DNA of 64,000 nucleotides from Ridgeia piscesae (taxonomy: Eukaryota; Annelida; Polychaeta; Sabellida; Siboglinidae): the NCBI GenBank assembly GCA_025642075.2, contig JAODUO010001079.1, positions 88,356 to 152,355 on the forward strand, given 5' to 3'. Under the pieces are notes generated by a model, which saw nothing but the letters and a program-made list of their open reading frames with translations, did no database searches and was not told where the DNA came from. Below are positions 26,907 to 42,139 of this stretch, piece by piece. Within the stretch, counting starts at the first letter, position 1. Every line of letters starts with the position of its first letter. A program made the position numbers and the translations under genes.

Positions 26907-29900
26907 TATAGGAAGATGGTTCGAATACTCTAATGTAGTATTCTATAGTAAGAAATCTCCGATACTCTAATGTAGTAGTCTACACGAACATTCCTGGGAT
27001 ACTCTAATGTAACAGTCTATGCAAGATGACTTGGATACTCTAATGTGGTAGGCTATGCGATGATGATTGGGATACTCTAAGGTAATAATCTATGCAACAT
27101 TACTGGAATACCCAAAGGTACTAGTCTATGCGAAGATGACTGGAACTCTCTAAACTATTAGTCTATGCGAATATGGCAAGGATCCTCTAAGGTAATAGTC
27201 TATGCAAGATGACAGGTACACTCTAATGTAGTTGTCTATGCAAGATGATTGGGACACTCTAATGTAGTAGTCTATGCAAGATAACTGGAATTCCCTAAGG
27301 TTGTAGTCTATGCGAAGATGACAGGGACAGTCTAATGTAGTAGTCAATGCATATGACTGAAACACTCCAATGTAGTAGTCTATAGTCTACGCTAGATGAC
27401 TGCGACACTCTAATGTAGAAGTTTATGCGAAGATGACTGGGATACTCTAATGTAGAAGTCTATGCGAAGATGACTGGGATACTCTAATGTAGTAGTCTAT
27501 GCAAGATAACTGGAATTCCCTAAGGTTGTAGTCTATGCGAAGATGACAGGGACAGTCTAATGTAGTAGTCAATGCAAGATAACTTGGATACTCTAATGTA
27601 GTAGTCTATGGAAGATGACTGGGATACTCCAAGGTATTAGTCCATGCGAAGATGACTGGGATACTCTAAAGGTATTAGTCCATGCGAAGATGACTGGAAT
27701 ACTCTAATATAGTAGTCTATGCGAAGATGACTGGGATACTCTAACGTAATAATCTATGCGAACATGACTGGATACTCTACTGTAGTAATATATGCGAAGA
27801 TGACCGGACACTCAAATGTAGTAGTCCATACAAAGATGACTGGGACACATTAAAGTAGTAGCCTATGCAAGATGACTGTGATATTCTAATGTAGTAGTCA
27901 ATGCAAGATGATTGGGATTCACTAAGGTAGTATTCTATGCGAAGATGACTGGGACACTCTAAAGTATTAATTTATGCGAAGATGACAGGGATACTCTAAC
28001 GAAGAAGTCTATGGAAGATGACTGGTATACTCTAAGGTAGAAGTCTATCCGAAGATGACTGGGACATTCTAATGTAGTAGTCTGTGCAAGATAACTTGGA
28101 TACTCAAATATAGTAGTCTATTCTCTACGTTAGATGACTGGGACACTCTAATGTAGAAGTCTGTGCAAGATGACTGGGATACTCTAAGGTAGTAGTCTAT
28201 CCGAAGTTCACTGCGATACTCTAATGTAGCAGTATATACGAAGAAGACAGGGACACTCTAATGTAGTAGTTCATGCGAAGATAACTGAGATACTCGAATG
28301 TAGTAGTCTATACGAAGATGACTGGGATACTCTAAAGTAGTAGTATATGCGAAGATGACTTCGATACTCTAATGTAGTAGTCTATGTAAGATAACTGGGA
28401 TACTCTAAGGTAGTAGTTTATGCAAGATGACTAGGATACTCTAATGTAGTAGTCTATGCAAGACGACTGGGACACTTTAATGTAGTGTTCTATGCAAGAT
28501 GTCTGGGACACTCTAAAGTAGCAGTCTATGCGAAGATAGCAAGGATATACTTTAATATAGTAGTCTATGCAAGATGAATGGTATACCCTAAGGTTGTAGT
28601 CTATGCGAAGATAACTGGGACACTCCAATGTAGTAGTCAATGCATATGACTGGGACAATCTAATGAAGTAGTCTATGCGAAGATGAATGGGATACTCTAA
28701 GGTAATAGTCTATACAAGATGACAGGTACACTCTAATGTAGTAGTCTATGCAAGATGATTGGGACACTCTAATGTAGCTGTCTATGCAAGATAGCTGGAA
28801 TACCCTAAGATAGTAGTCTATGTAAGACGACGGGGACACCATAATGTAGTGTTCTATGCAAGATAAATGGAACACTCTAATTGTGTATTATATGCAAGAT
28901 GATTGGGATACTCTAAGGTAGTTGTCTATGCGAAGATGACTGGGACACTTTGAGTAAGTAGTAGTCAATGCATATGACTGGGACACTCTAATGTAGTAGT
29001 CTATTCGACATGACTTAGACACTCTAATTTAGTAGTCTATGCAAGATGACAGGTACAATCTAATCTAGTAGTCCACGCAAGATAACTGGGACATTCTGAT
29101 GTAGTGTTCTATGCAACATGACTGGGACACTCTAATGTAGCAGTCTATGTGAAGATTACTGGGACACTCTAATGTAGTAGTCAATGCAAGATAACTTCGA
29201 TATTCTAATGTACCAGTATATGCAAGATGACTGGGATAATCTGGTGTAGTAGTCTATGCGAAGATGACTGGGATACGCTAATGTAGTAGTCTATATGAAA
29301 AAGACTAGGATACACTACTGTAGTAGTCTATGCGAAGATGACTGGGTTATTTTAATGTAGTAGTCTACAAGAAGATGACTGGGATACTCTAATGTAGCAT
29401 TCTATGCAAGCTGACTTAGATACTCTAATATCGTACTATATACGAAGATGACTCGGTTACTAAAATATAGTAGTCTATGCGCAGATGACAGGAATACTCT
29501 CTGGTTGAAGTATGTGCAAGATAATTTGGATACCCTAACGTTGTATTCTATGTAAGATCTGTGGGATACTCTAACGTAATAGTTTATGCAAGATGACTTG
29601 GGAAATCTAGTGTAGTCGTCTATGCAAGATGACAGGTACATTCTGACATTGTAATCTATGCAATATGGCTGGGACACTCTAATGTTGTGTTCTATACAAG
29701 AAGACTGGGATACTCTTAGGTAGTAGTCTATTGAAGATGACTGAGATATTCTAATATAGTAGTCTATGCGAAGATGACTGGGACACTCTAATGTAGTGTT
29801 CTATGCAAGATGACTGGGACAATCTAATGTAGTAGTCTATGCAAGATGACTTGAATACTCTAATATAGTAGTCTATGCAATATGACAGGTACACTCTAAC

Positions 29901-32900
29901 GTAGTACTGTTTGCAATATGACTGGGATACTCTAATGTAGTGTTCTATACAAGAAGACTGGGACACTCTAAGGTAGTAGTCTATAGAAGATGACTGAGAT
30001 ATTATATCGTATTAATCTATAGAAAGTTGACTGGGATACTCTAATGTAGTAAATTATTAAAGATGACAGGGATACTCTAATATAGTAGTCTATTCGAAGA
30101 TGACTGGGATACTCTAATATCGTAGTCTATGCGAAGATGACTAGGACACTCTAATGTAGTGTTCTATGCAAGATGACTGGGACAATCTAATGTTGTAGTC
30201 TATGCAAGATGACTTGAATACTCTAATGTAGTAGTCTAAGCAAGATGACTGGGATACGCTAAGGTAGTAGTCTATGCGAAAATGACTGGATACTCTACTG
30301 TAGTAATATATGCGAAGATGACCGGGACACTCAAATGTAGTAGTCCATATGAAGATGACTGGGACACATTAAAGTAGTAGCCTATGCAAGATGACTGTGA
30401 TATTCTAATGTAGTAGTCAATGCAAGATGATTGGGATTCACTAAGGTAGTATTCTATGCGACTGGGACACTCTAAAGTATTAATCTATGGAAGATGACTG
30501 GTATACTCTAAGGTAGAAGTCTATCCGAAGATGACTAGGACATTCTAATGTAGTAGTCTGTGCAAGATAACTTGGATACTCAAATATAGTAGTCTATTCT
30601 CTACGTTAGATGACTGGGACACTCTAATGTAGAAGTATGTGCAAGATGACTGGGATACTCTAAGGTAGTAGTCTATCCGAAGTTCACTGCGATACTCTAA
30701 TGTAGCAGTATATACGAAGAAGACAGGGATACTCTAATGTAGTAGTTCATGCGAAGATGACTGAGATACTCGAATGTAGTAGTCTATGCGAAGATGACTG
30801 GGATACTCTAATGTAGTAGTATATGCGAAGATGACTGGGATACTCTAATGTTGTAGTCAATGCGAAGATGACTGGGATACTCTAATGTTGTAGTCAATGC
30901 GAAGATGACTGGGATACTCTAATGTTGTAGTCTATGCAAGATGACTGGGATAATCTAATGTAGTAGTCTATGCAAGATGACTTGAACACTGTAATGTAGT
31001 AGTCTATGCAAGATGACAGGTACAGTCTAACGTAGTAGTCTTTCCAAGATGACTGGGACATTCTAATGTAGTAGTCTAAGCAAGATGACAGGGATACTCT
31101 AAGGTAGTATTCTATGCGAAGATGACTGAGATATTCTATGGTAGTAGTCTATAGGAAGATGACTCGGATACTCTAATGTAGTATTCTATACTAAGAAGTC
31201 TCCGATACTCTAATGTAATAGTCTATACGAACATTACTGGGATACTCTAATGTAACAGTCTATGCAAGTTGACTTGGATACTCTAATGTGGTATTCTATG
31301 CGAAGATGATTGGGATACTCTAAGGTAATAGTCTATGCAAGATGACAGGTACACTCTAATGTAGTAGTCTATGCAAGATGACAGGTACACTCTAATGTAG
31401 TACTCTATGCAAGATGACAGGTACACTCTAATGTAGTACTCTATGCAAGATGACAGGTACACTCTAATGTATTAGTCTATGCAAGATAACTGTAATACCC
31501 TAAGGGAGGAGTCTATGCGAAGAAGAATGGGACACTCTAAAGTATTAGTCCATGCGAATATGCAAGATGACTGGGACACTTTAATGTAATAGTCAATGAA
31601 AGGTGACAGGGACACTCTATTGTTGTAGTCTATGCGAAGATGACTGGAATATTCTAATGTAGTAGTCTGTTCATGGTGACAGGTACACTGTTATGTAGTA
31701 GTCTATGCAAAATCACTGGGATACTGTAATGTAGTAGTCTAAACGAAGAAAACTGGGTTACTCTAATGTAGCAGTTCATGCGAAGATGACTTGGACACTC
31801 TAATGTAGTAGTCATTGCAAGATAACCTGGATACTCTAATGTAGTAGTCTAGTCTACGCAAATATGAATGGGACCCTTTAATGTTGTAGTCTATGTGAAG
31901 ATGACTGGGATACTCCAATATAATAGTCTATGCAAGTTGACTGGGACACTCTAAAGTTTTAGACTATACGAAGAAGACTGGGATACGCTAATGTAGTAGC
32001 CTATACGAAAAAGACAGGGATACTCTACTACTGTAGTAGTCTATGCGAAGATTACTGGGATACTCTAATGTAGTAGTCTACACGAAGATGACTGGGATAC
32101 TCTAATGTAGTATTCTATGAAGATGACTTGGACACTCTAATATAGTGTTCTATGCAATATGTCTTGGACACTCTACTGTAGTTGTCTACGCGAAGATGAC
32201 TAGGATTTCCTAATTTAGGTAGTAGTCTGCACGAAGATGACTGGGATAATCTGGTGTAGTAGTCTATGCGAAGATGACTGGGATACCCTAATGTAGTAAT
32301 CTATAGGAAAATGACTCGGATACTCTGATATAGTAGTCTATGCGAAGATGACAGGGATAATCTAACGTAATAGTGTATGAAGATGACTGGGACACACTAA
32401 TGTAGTGTTCTATACAAGATGACTGGGACAATCTAATGTAATAGTCTATGCAATATAAATGGAATACCCTAAAGTAATAGTCTATGCAAAGATGACTGGG
32501 ACACTCTAAATTATTTGTCTTTGCGAAGATGGCAGGAATACTCTAATGTAGTAGTTTGTGCAAGCTGATTTGGATACTCTAATGTAGTAGTCTCTGCGAA
32601 GATGACAGGGATACTCTAAGCTATTATTCTATACAAGATGACTTGGATACTCTAAAGTTGTTGTCTATGTAAGATCTCTGGGATACTCTAATGTAATAGT
32701 CTATGCAAGATTATAGGTACACTATAATGTAGTAGTGTATGCAAGATGACTGGGACATTCTAATATAATGTTCTATGCAAGATGACTGGGACACTGGTGT
32801 AATAGTCTATGCAAGATGACTGGAATACTCTAAGGTAGTAGTCTATGCGATGATGGCTGGGATATTCTATGGTAATAGTCTATTCGAAGATGACTGGGAT

Positions 32901-33795
32901 ATTCTAATGTAGCAATCTATGCAAGTTGACTTGGATTCTCTAATGTAGTAGTCTATGCGAAGATGACAGGGATACTCTATTGCAGTATTCTATGCAAGAT
33001 GACAGGGATACTCTATTGCAGTATTCTATGCAAGATGACTGGGACACTCTAATGTAATAGTCTATGCAAGATACCTGGGATACTCTAAGGTTGTAGTCTA
33101 TCCGAAGATGACAGGGACACTCTAAACTATTAGTCTATGCGAAGATGGCAGGGATACCCTAATGTAGTAGTCTATGCAAGATGACTGGGATACTCTTAAC
33201 TAGTAATCTATACAAATATGACTGGGACACTCTAATGTAGTTGTCTATGCGAAGATGAATGGTATACTCTTATGTAGTGTTCTATAAAAAAATGACTGGG
33301 ACACTCTAATGTAGTAGTCTATGCAAGATGACTGGGATACTCTAAGGTAGCAGTCTATACAAGCTGATTTAGATACTCTAATGTAGTACTCTATACGAAA
33401 ATGTCTCGGATACTCTAATATAGTAGTCTAAGCGAAGATGACAGGGATACTGTAAGGTAGAAGTATGTGGAAGATAACTTGTATACACTAACGTAGTAGT
33501 CTATGAAGATGACTGGGACACACTAATGTAGTGTTCTATGCAAGATGACTGGGATACTCCAATGTAGTTGTCTATGCGAAGGTTACTGGGAAACTCTAAT
33601 GTAGTAGTCTATAGTATATGCAAGATGACTGGGACACTCTAATGTAGTAGTCTATGCAAAGATGACTGGGACACTCTAATGTAGTAGTCTATGCAAAGAT
33701 GACTGGGATACTCTAATGTAGTAGTATATGCAAGATGACTGTGATACTCTAATGTAGTAGTCTATGCGGAGATGACTGGGATACTCTAATGTAGT
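26907..33795. repeat. 36/37-bp minisatellite, right part
   Basis: Continuation of the 20023-21342 array, about 190 further units with strong divergence. Larger blocks are duplicated: about 27773-28300 recurs at about 30287-30800 with small gaps, and 29690-29760 resembles 29935-30005. Serine/tyrosine-rich minus frames (YYIRVSQSSCIDYY type) arise from the unit and are not genes. Confidence 0.95.
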
Positions 33796-34089
33796 GATGA
33801 TTTCTTGGTTCATGTTATTTAGTAAATTTACTTCTCGAGAAACTTTGTTTTTGTTTTCTGAATATTTCATGTGACACGACTGTGAAAATCAATCCACATA
33901 CGAAGGCTGTGAGATGCTAAATTTATTAAATGACCGATGTAGTATCCGCCTATCCTCAAACCTTTGGATTTCCAGATCAGTCTTCAGTGTATGGTTTTCG
34001 GGCGTTGCCGTAAACAGCTTGAGTGATGTGGTGCTGTAAACCTACTCCTCTCCTGGTGTTGATTTTGTTGCTTTTGTTTATTTGTTTAG
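33796..34089. other. Spacer after minisatellite
   Basis: Unique sequence, possibly already part of the antisense RTE-like remnant. No gene is supported. Confidence 0.4.
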
Positions 34090-34500
34090 GTGAACTATCG
34101 CCGAACGTTTTTGGGTATGCGTTTAAATGCATCGTAATCCACAAAGGCGGTGCAGACCGGTGCTTTTCGACACTTCTTCAACTGGTTCACGACGGTGATG
34201 TCGTCCGTCGGTGAGTACCTAACATATCGGTCTGTAGTTATTTGTTCTTCTTATTTCGCTTCTTGAAGATTATCACTACCTTTGCGTTATTTCATGATGT
34301 GGGTATTCGTCTTTCTGATAGTGTCCAACTTAGCAAGTGTCTTCGAAATGGTATCGTCCCCTGTTTTAATGGCTCGATGTTTATATGGTCGATACCTGAT
34401 GCTGTATAATACTTTATATCTTTGAGTTTAGTGCTGTTTCCCATGGTGCTACAAAGTCAATAACAAATTATGTAGACCTCCCATACACACTCGACGTTCT
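34090..34500 (-). mobile_element. RTE-like LINE reverse transcriptase remnant
   Basis: Read on the minus strand with frameshifts, this gives in order ASGIDHINIEPLK, LSERRIPTS, NNAKVVIIFKKRNKK, a NNYRPI-like stretch, DDITVVNQLKKC and TAFVDYDAFKR. These correspond to successive RT blocks of RTE/BovB-type LINEs (GxDxIxxELLK, LSERRIPxxWKNA, IFKKGxKxxxxNYRPI, FVDYEKAFD). There are stops and frame changes, so it is a dead fragment. The plus-strand open frame at 34023-34214 with a leucine-rich start is only its antisense. Confidence 0.65.
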
Positions 34501-34920
34501 CGGTAAAACACCACGTATCTGGCATTGTTGCAATGTTAGATGTCTCGAATGTTGACAACGTACATGTTGCAATGGAGCGGCCAGTTTACGGTGAAACAAG
34601 GGCATTCATCGATAGTTCCCCATCGCCATAGGTCACTCGCCTTATGCGGCCATTTTTGGTTTGCTGGTGAATGGTTGGCCGTATAAGAAGGGAACTACTA
34701 TATACGCCTATATTATAATAATCTGTTCACTGTCGTATAGATCAAATATAATTTAGGCCGTGGATATTGCACCGACAGTCGGTCTATTAACGCACGACTA
34801 TTGCACCGACAGTCGATTTGGACCAAACCTATTCCAAAATAGGGATGTGAGGTTGTCGCCGCTGCGTGACCTTAACAATGGGAGTCCAATAATTGGACTT
34901 GTATAAAACGTATTACCCTG

Positions 34921-35075
34921 ACTCTAACCCTTTCACTAACCCTAAACATGCCCCTAACCCTAACCGGCCAGTGCTCGACATTAGCACTGGCCCTATGGCC
35001 CGACGCGTGTTTTAAAGCTATCGGGCCAGTTCGGGCCACCGGTTTTTAAATTATATTGGCCCGGTGGGGCAGTGG
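34921..35075. repeat. Telomere-like hexamers followed by hairpin-rich block
   Basis: Degenerate CCCTAA repeats (34921-34964) lead into a perfect 10-bp stem with a 7-nt loop (GGCCAGTGCT at 34966-34975, AGCACTGGCC at 34983-34992). A second inverted pair follows (CCACCGG and CCGGTGG around 35036-35068). Function unknown. Confidence 0.55.
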
Positions 35076-37508
<2,433 letters not shown>

Positions 37509-37536
37509 AATATATATATATAGATATATATATATA

Positions 37537-38576
37537 TGTAGGGATTTTTCATAGAGAAATATTATAATTATATATCTACCACTATTTAGGGCTACTAAAG
37601 CCATACAAGGAGGGTTGTTTACTCCGAGAAGAGACAACGGAAGGTTTCCTATGCAATATATATGTTAATTTTAGGGCCATCTGGCATAGGCTGTGAACCA
37701 ACCCTGGTATTTTCGTACTATACCGGGGTGTAAAAGGTCACTGGCACCTTGCCAATATGTCGTTGACTGCCAGCTAGCGTATATGCTAATTTCTAGGGCC
37801 ATCTGGGTGAAGAAGGGTAAACCCTACCCTGCTATTTGGGTAATCCGCAGGGGTGCATAGTTCATTGGCACCCTGCCAGGATTTTTAGGGGTATACAGTG
37901 CTGGACAAAATGACATAATCGGGGCTAGCGTCTGTCCTCAGGCTAGATATTAGGGAGTATAAATAGGGGGATTTATAATTATTCGGGGAGACTACTGGGG
38001 CTTATTACCAGGGGAACACATACGCTGATCACCCCGGACACGCTGCTCCAGAGCGCCCTGTGACAGGCTTACTGTCACAGCATATACTGTGTGTGTCCTA
38101 TTGGGGAGACTACTGGGGCACATTGTCGGGAGAACAGGTACTGTTCATCCCGGAACACGCCGCTCCAGATCGCCCTGTGACATACGGTACGTCACAGTAC
38201 CTTGCGTTGCGCCGACTGGCGCATATTGTCAGCAGTCGTTCGCGACACACCGCTCACCACGAGAAACAGAACACCCGTGGGTGAGTCACTTCAATATTGT
38301 TTGAATTGATGACCGCGTATAATACACGCTGTCAGTGCCGTCACTTTGTATTTTTATTGGTTTAGTTGCTGAAGTATATTAGTTAGTTTCTTAGATTTGT
38401 AATATTAGGATTTTGAGATAATAAACTGTGGAAAAAATATATATATTGTTTGTGTTAGACTGAGTGAGTGAACGTGTGCCCGAGTCCGCCACTAGACGCC
38501 TCCGTGCCGACCGCTCGCGCCAAACGCGGGATACCCCCACAAACGCTACAATTGGTGGGATCTCGAAAACGCTACA
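37537..38576 (+). repeat. 5' LTR
   Basis: 1040 bp, TGTAG...CTACA. Contains TATAAATA at 37958-37965 and AATAAA at 38420-38425, giving a plausible U3-R-U5 layout. Two internal degenerate tandem duplications are visible: GGGCCATCTGG...CTGCCAG blocks at about 37670 and 37794, and GGGGAGACTACTGGGGC blocks at 37985 and 38103. Confidence 0.93.
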
Positions 38577-38578
38577 AT

Positions 38579-38596
38579 TGGTGGTAGCAGGGGTGG
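38579..38596 (+). promoter_or_regulatory. Candidate primer-binding site
   Basis: TGGTGGTAGCAGGGGTGG begins two bases after the 5' LTR. A TGG start is expected for pairing to a tRNA 3' CCA end. I cannot name the tRNA. Confidence 0.4.
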
Positions 38597-38785
38597 GATT
38601 TCGATGTAGATAAACCTGACCGTATTCCTCTACGTTCCGTAGTAACGGTTTTGGTTAGTCTATCTTGAAGATCCCACTTAAAAAGAACTCACACGGGCCG
38701 CGCGTTTACTCGCTTCAGGTAGAATAAAGTAGCATAGTTTAGTGAGAAGTTACTTCTCTGGTGGCAGCGAAAATAAATAGGAGAA

Positions 38786-40114
38786 ATGTCAACTCGGGGT
38801 GATAATTCCGCAGTGACCGATAGGTATTTTCCGGAGACTGAACATAGTCAGGATGGGGACAGCGAGGTGCTGTTAAGATTACCTGGTAGGAGTGACGTTA
38901 TGCAATCCACTATCATGTCAGGAATAGACAGGTCTATTCAGAATGCTAACATAGCCGATAGGGAGAAGTCCTTAGTGTCTCTGAGAGATAGAAACACGGA
39001 TTTAGGGGAGAGATTGTCAAAACTCAGTAGTGAGCAGGATAATTTGACGCAGCAGAAAGAAATGTTGAAATTTCAAGAAGAGAAGTTGAGATTTCAGGAG
39101 GAGCAGTTGAGAGTAGAGGCTGACCATTTGACAGTAGAAAATGATCAGTTAGTCTTTGAAGAAAATGTGCTGTTAACTGAAATTAGTAGATCGGAGCTGG
39201 AACGGTCTGTACTAGATTTGTTCCCTGAAACTTGCGCTGGTCTGAGAGCAGGAAACCGGGCGCAATCGCTGTTTGAGAACAGCAGAGAAACCGTCCAAAT
39301 TTTGCCTAATCCCAAGGACAAAACTAGCCCGTTGACTGGTGACAACGTTGCTACTGTGGGACAGACCCCCCACTGGTAGCACAGAAATTACAGGCGTGTA
39401 AAGCGCCAGATAACGTGATTTCTGATCAAAGCAAAGATGACATAAATCATGTCCCGTCACCTTTGTTTACGGCCTCCTATGCGAGGATGCGGCAGAATCT
39501 GCACGCTACAAATCTGCCAGATTATGTTGGCGGATCGAATGTCGAACCTGTACACTTTACAGGGGGCGACATTGATGTTCCATCTCGTGTGGTAAACTAC
39601 GACTGGGCATTTGGACCTCACCAGCGAATTGTCCCCCAATCTCAGACACTAGCGTCGAGTTACCCTCACCGCTACCGCACCCGACTGGGTGTGGACAGTC
39701 TGCGTCGCCAGCCTGCGACGCAACACATGCCAGATGAAAGGCCACTGTTTACAGCTTGTCGCCCTGTGTATGAAGCTGGCAACAGGGAGGCTAATTATGG
39801 TCAGTGGGTCAGCCGACGCTCACCAGACAGAGGTCCTGTTAATGACCCCTGGGGCCATGTTGACAGACAAAGCAGTTCAAGGGTTGTCCTCTCTTCCTAG
39901 CATCCGGTTCTCAGTGCCAGCAACTCAGGCAAAGGTAGATCGCCCGTCTACGACGGGAGAGCATGAATATCATGCTGTACGTAAGACGGAGTGGCATAAC
40001 TCGAGGACATGCTACAGTTACGGTGATTCTGGACATTGGCCACACAGTTTGAAATGTCTCAACAGTAAAAGGGTTATTGTGGGGAGGCCTGAGAAGGGTT
40101 TCTTCAGTGGATAG
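38786..40114 (+). pseudogene. Gag-like protein with coiled coil and degenerate zinc knuckle, frameshifted
   Basis: Starts at ATG 38786 after a 209-bp leader. The first 197 codons have an acidic N-terminus and a long heptad-rich coiled coil (about residues 57-142, rich in Glu, Gln, Leu). A frame change at a run of six C (39366-39371) carries the reading into 39373-39900, and another near 39850-39890 into a last part ending at 40114. The end contains TCYSYGDSGHWPHSLKC, which resembles a retroviral-type CCHC knuckle but has Tyr for the second Cys and a longer last spacing. Position and architecture suggest Gag; sequence similarity to a named family is not evident to me. Real mutation and homopolymer consensus error are both possible for the C-run shift. 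Confidence 0.6.
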
Positions 40115-40386
40115 CTGGATGTCTTCGAGAGACAAGTTATAGCTGATATATGTTAAGTTACTCTATGTGTTTGTTTAGTTATATTTTCATGGAATTAGGG
40201 TGCTATATTAGAATGTTTTGTGGATTTGTGATTTTTTTCACTGATCTTATAGAAAATAACAGTTTGGTTGGCTGTCTGTGATAGCAAATCCGTATGTCAT
40301 GCTTAATTAATTAAGGACATGCTACGCCCGACTGAGAATGATAGTCGGCAATTATATGTGTTTTTGGCTAAGACAAATACACAAAA

Positions 40387-40705
40387 CGCGAGGTCTGCAG
40401 TATACAGAACTGAACGTGACAAATGTTACGGTGTAATCGTTCATATGGTTTGTGAGGTAGTCACAAAAACACGAGGTCTGCAGTATGCGGAACCGAACAT
40501 GACAAATGTTACGGTGTAATCGTTCATATGGTTTGTGAGGTAGTCACAAAAACACGAGGTCTGCAGTATGCGGAACCGAACATGACAAATGTTACGGTGT
40601 AATCGTTCATATGGTTTGTGAGGTAGTCACAACAAGCGAGGTCTGCAGTATGCAGAACCGAACATTGCAAATGTTACGGTGTAATGGTGTCTGCACTATG
40701 TCGTT
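40387..40705. repeat. 83-bp tandem repeat inside the LTR element, four copies
   Basis: CGAGGTCTGCAGTAT recurs at 40389, 40472, 40555 and 40637, with ATGTTACGGTGTAAT and TGTGAGGTAGTCACA in each full unit. It lies just after the gag-like region. Confidence 0.9.
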
Positions 40706-42122
40706 GTACCCATTTATTTTCAACACATGAAAGTTTGGTTTCAAAGATTGGTTAAAAATAAGTGATTGTTTCGTTCAAGCACTTTCCAACAAAAAGGTCC
40801 TGCACGTATCTGCCCAGGCAAAGTGGACGGAATCACTTGCTGACATGGACAGCTACATTTATTTCATCATCATCATCATCACCATCCTCTTTGCTATGAT
40901 GTCATATGCAGCTTTCAACTTTCTGTGTTTTGTGGCATCATCACTTCGAATTGTTCATCTTCTCATCTTGATTTTCACCAGCTAGGTCTTGAAGCATAGT
41001 TCATGCATTATATTTCAATTATAGGGAGTAGTCTCGGTCAAATAGCACTAATTTGACCAACCAGCCAGTGAACTGGTCATTGTTACTGTTCAGGCAGTGA
41101 GGCCATCTGGTTAGCTTATGTCAGCACACAGCATGGCTGCAGTCTTGGGGGTCAATGACTGGCCCCATGGTGTAATGAGAGGAGTTAATGAGTATCAACA
41201 CAGTTCTGTTCAGGGCAGCTTCTGGCTTAATAGATATTTAATTGGCACAGGGTGTGTTCTGCTAAACAGAAGAGGATGAAGTTGATTAGAAGGGGAAGAG
41301 TCAGTTTCATGTGGTTGTTCTTATTGGTCATGATAGATATCTTGGAAGGTTATTCTGTTACATACACAGTGAAAGTATACTAGAAGAGTTAGTAGTGCAT
41401 AGGCATGAGAACGGTATCTCAGGCGTAGTTGGCTGCAGGGAATCTGTATCACAGGGCAGCTCATCTGGAGACAAGTGTCCTTCAGTTCATGTCCCTAAGG
41501 TGCAGACGCTGTCTGATGGCAGATGTAACGGTTACCCTGGTCAGGCCAGTGGACCTTAATTGGCACATTCCTTGTCTGAGGGCAAGGATAGGATGAAGTT
41601 CTAACTTTGTAGATGTGACAATGGTTGTCCGTTATTCTCCTGGTACATGTCAGTGCTGTGACACGTCAAGCTATGGCGAACGATGTATGACCACGACGGT
41701 CATATGACACTAATTATGGCAAACACCATAACAGTGCTGCGTACGAGATACGTACACACACACAAAAATGCAGGAACCGGAATTCATTCTGGTCACAGTC
41801 TGCTGCGTTGTCTGCAAAGAAGATGGAAGATGGAAGAAGACGCAGGCGAGATTGAGCTGAGCGTCCACTACTAGCGGTGAACTGACGTCTGTCTATCGTG
41901 CGTCCAGGAAGTGGGTTACGACGGAGGATGCAGTCAACTGGATGGATTCAACCGGCCACCGTGTGACATGGATGGAAGCCGCATCAACCAGACGTGAACA
42001 TTTGTGATAAATGAACATTTGATTATAAACTGTTTAACAATTATGTTTTTTTCAGTATTGCATTTATTAGTATACTGTATGTTACATGTTATCTGTTAAT
42101 TAGAATTTCGGGACGAAATTTT
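40706..42122. other. Non-coding interior of LTR element
   Basis: About 1.4 kb with no pol motif in either strand, where protease-RT-integrase would be expected in an autonomous element (about 3 kb or more). A short (CAT)n run lies near 40862-40880. Origin unknown. Confidence 0.6.
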
Positions 42123-42139
42123 AGAGGGGGCGGGGGTAA
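42123..42139 (+). promoter_or_regulatory. Polypurine tract
   Basis: AGAGGGGGCGGGGGTAA lies directly before the 3' LTR, the expected plus-strand primer position. Confidence 0.7.

Noticed and set aside
20023..33795. CRISPR-like array
   Set aside because: The whole 36/37-bp unit repeats and diverges with no constant repeat plus unique spacers. The context is an animal genome.
34023..34214. Plus-strand 63-codon frame with leucine-rich start as a small secreted peptide
   Set aside because: The opposite strand reads as an RTE-like reverse transcriptase remnant, so this is antisense coincidence. The apparent start is GTG.
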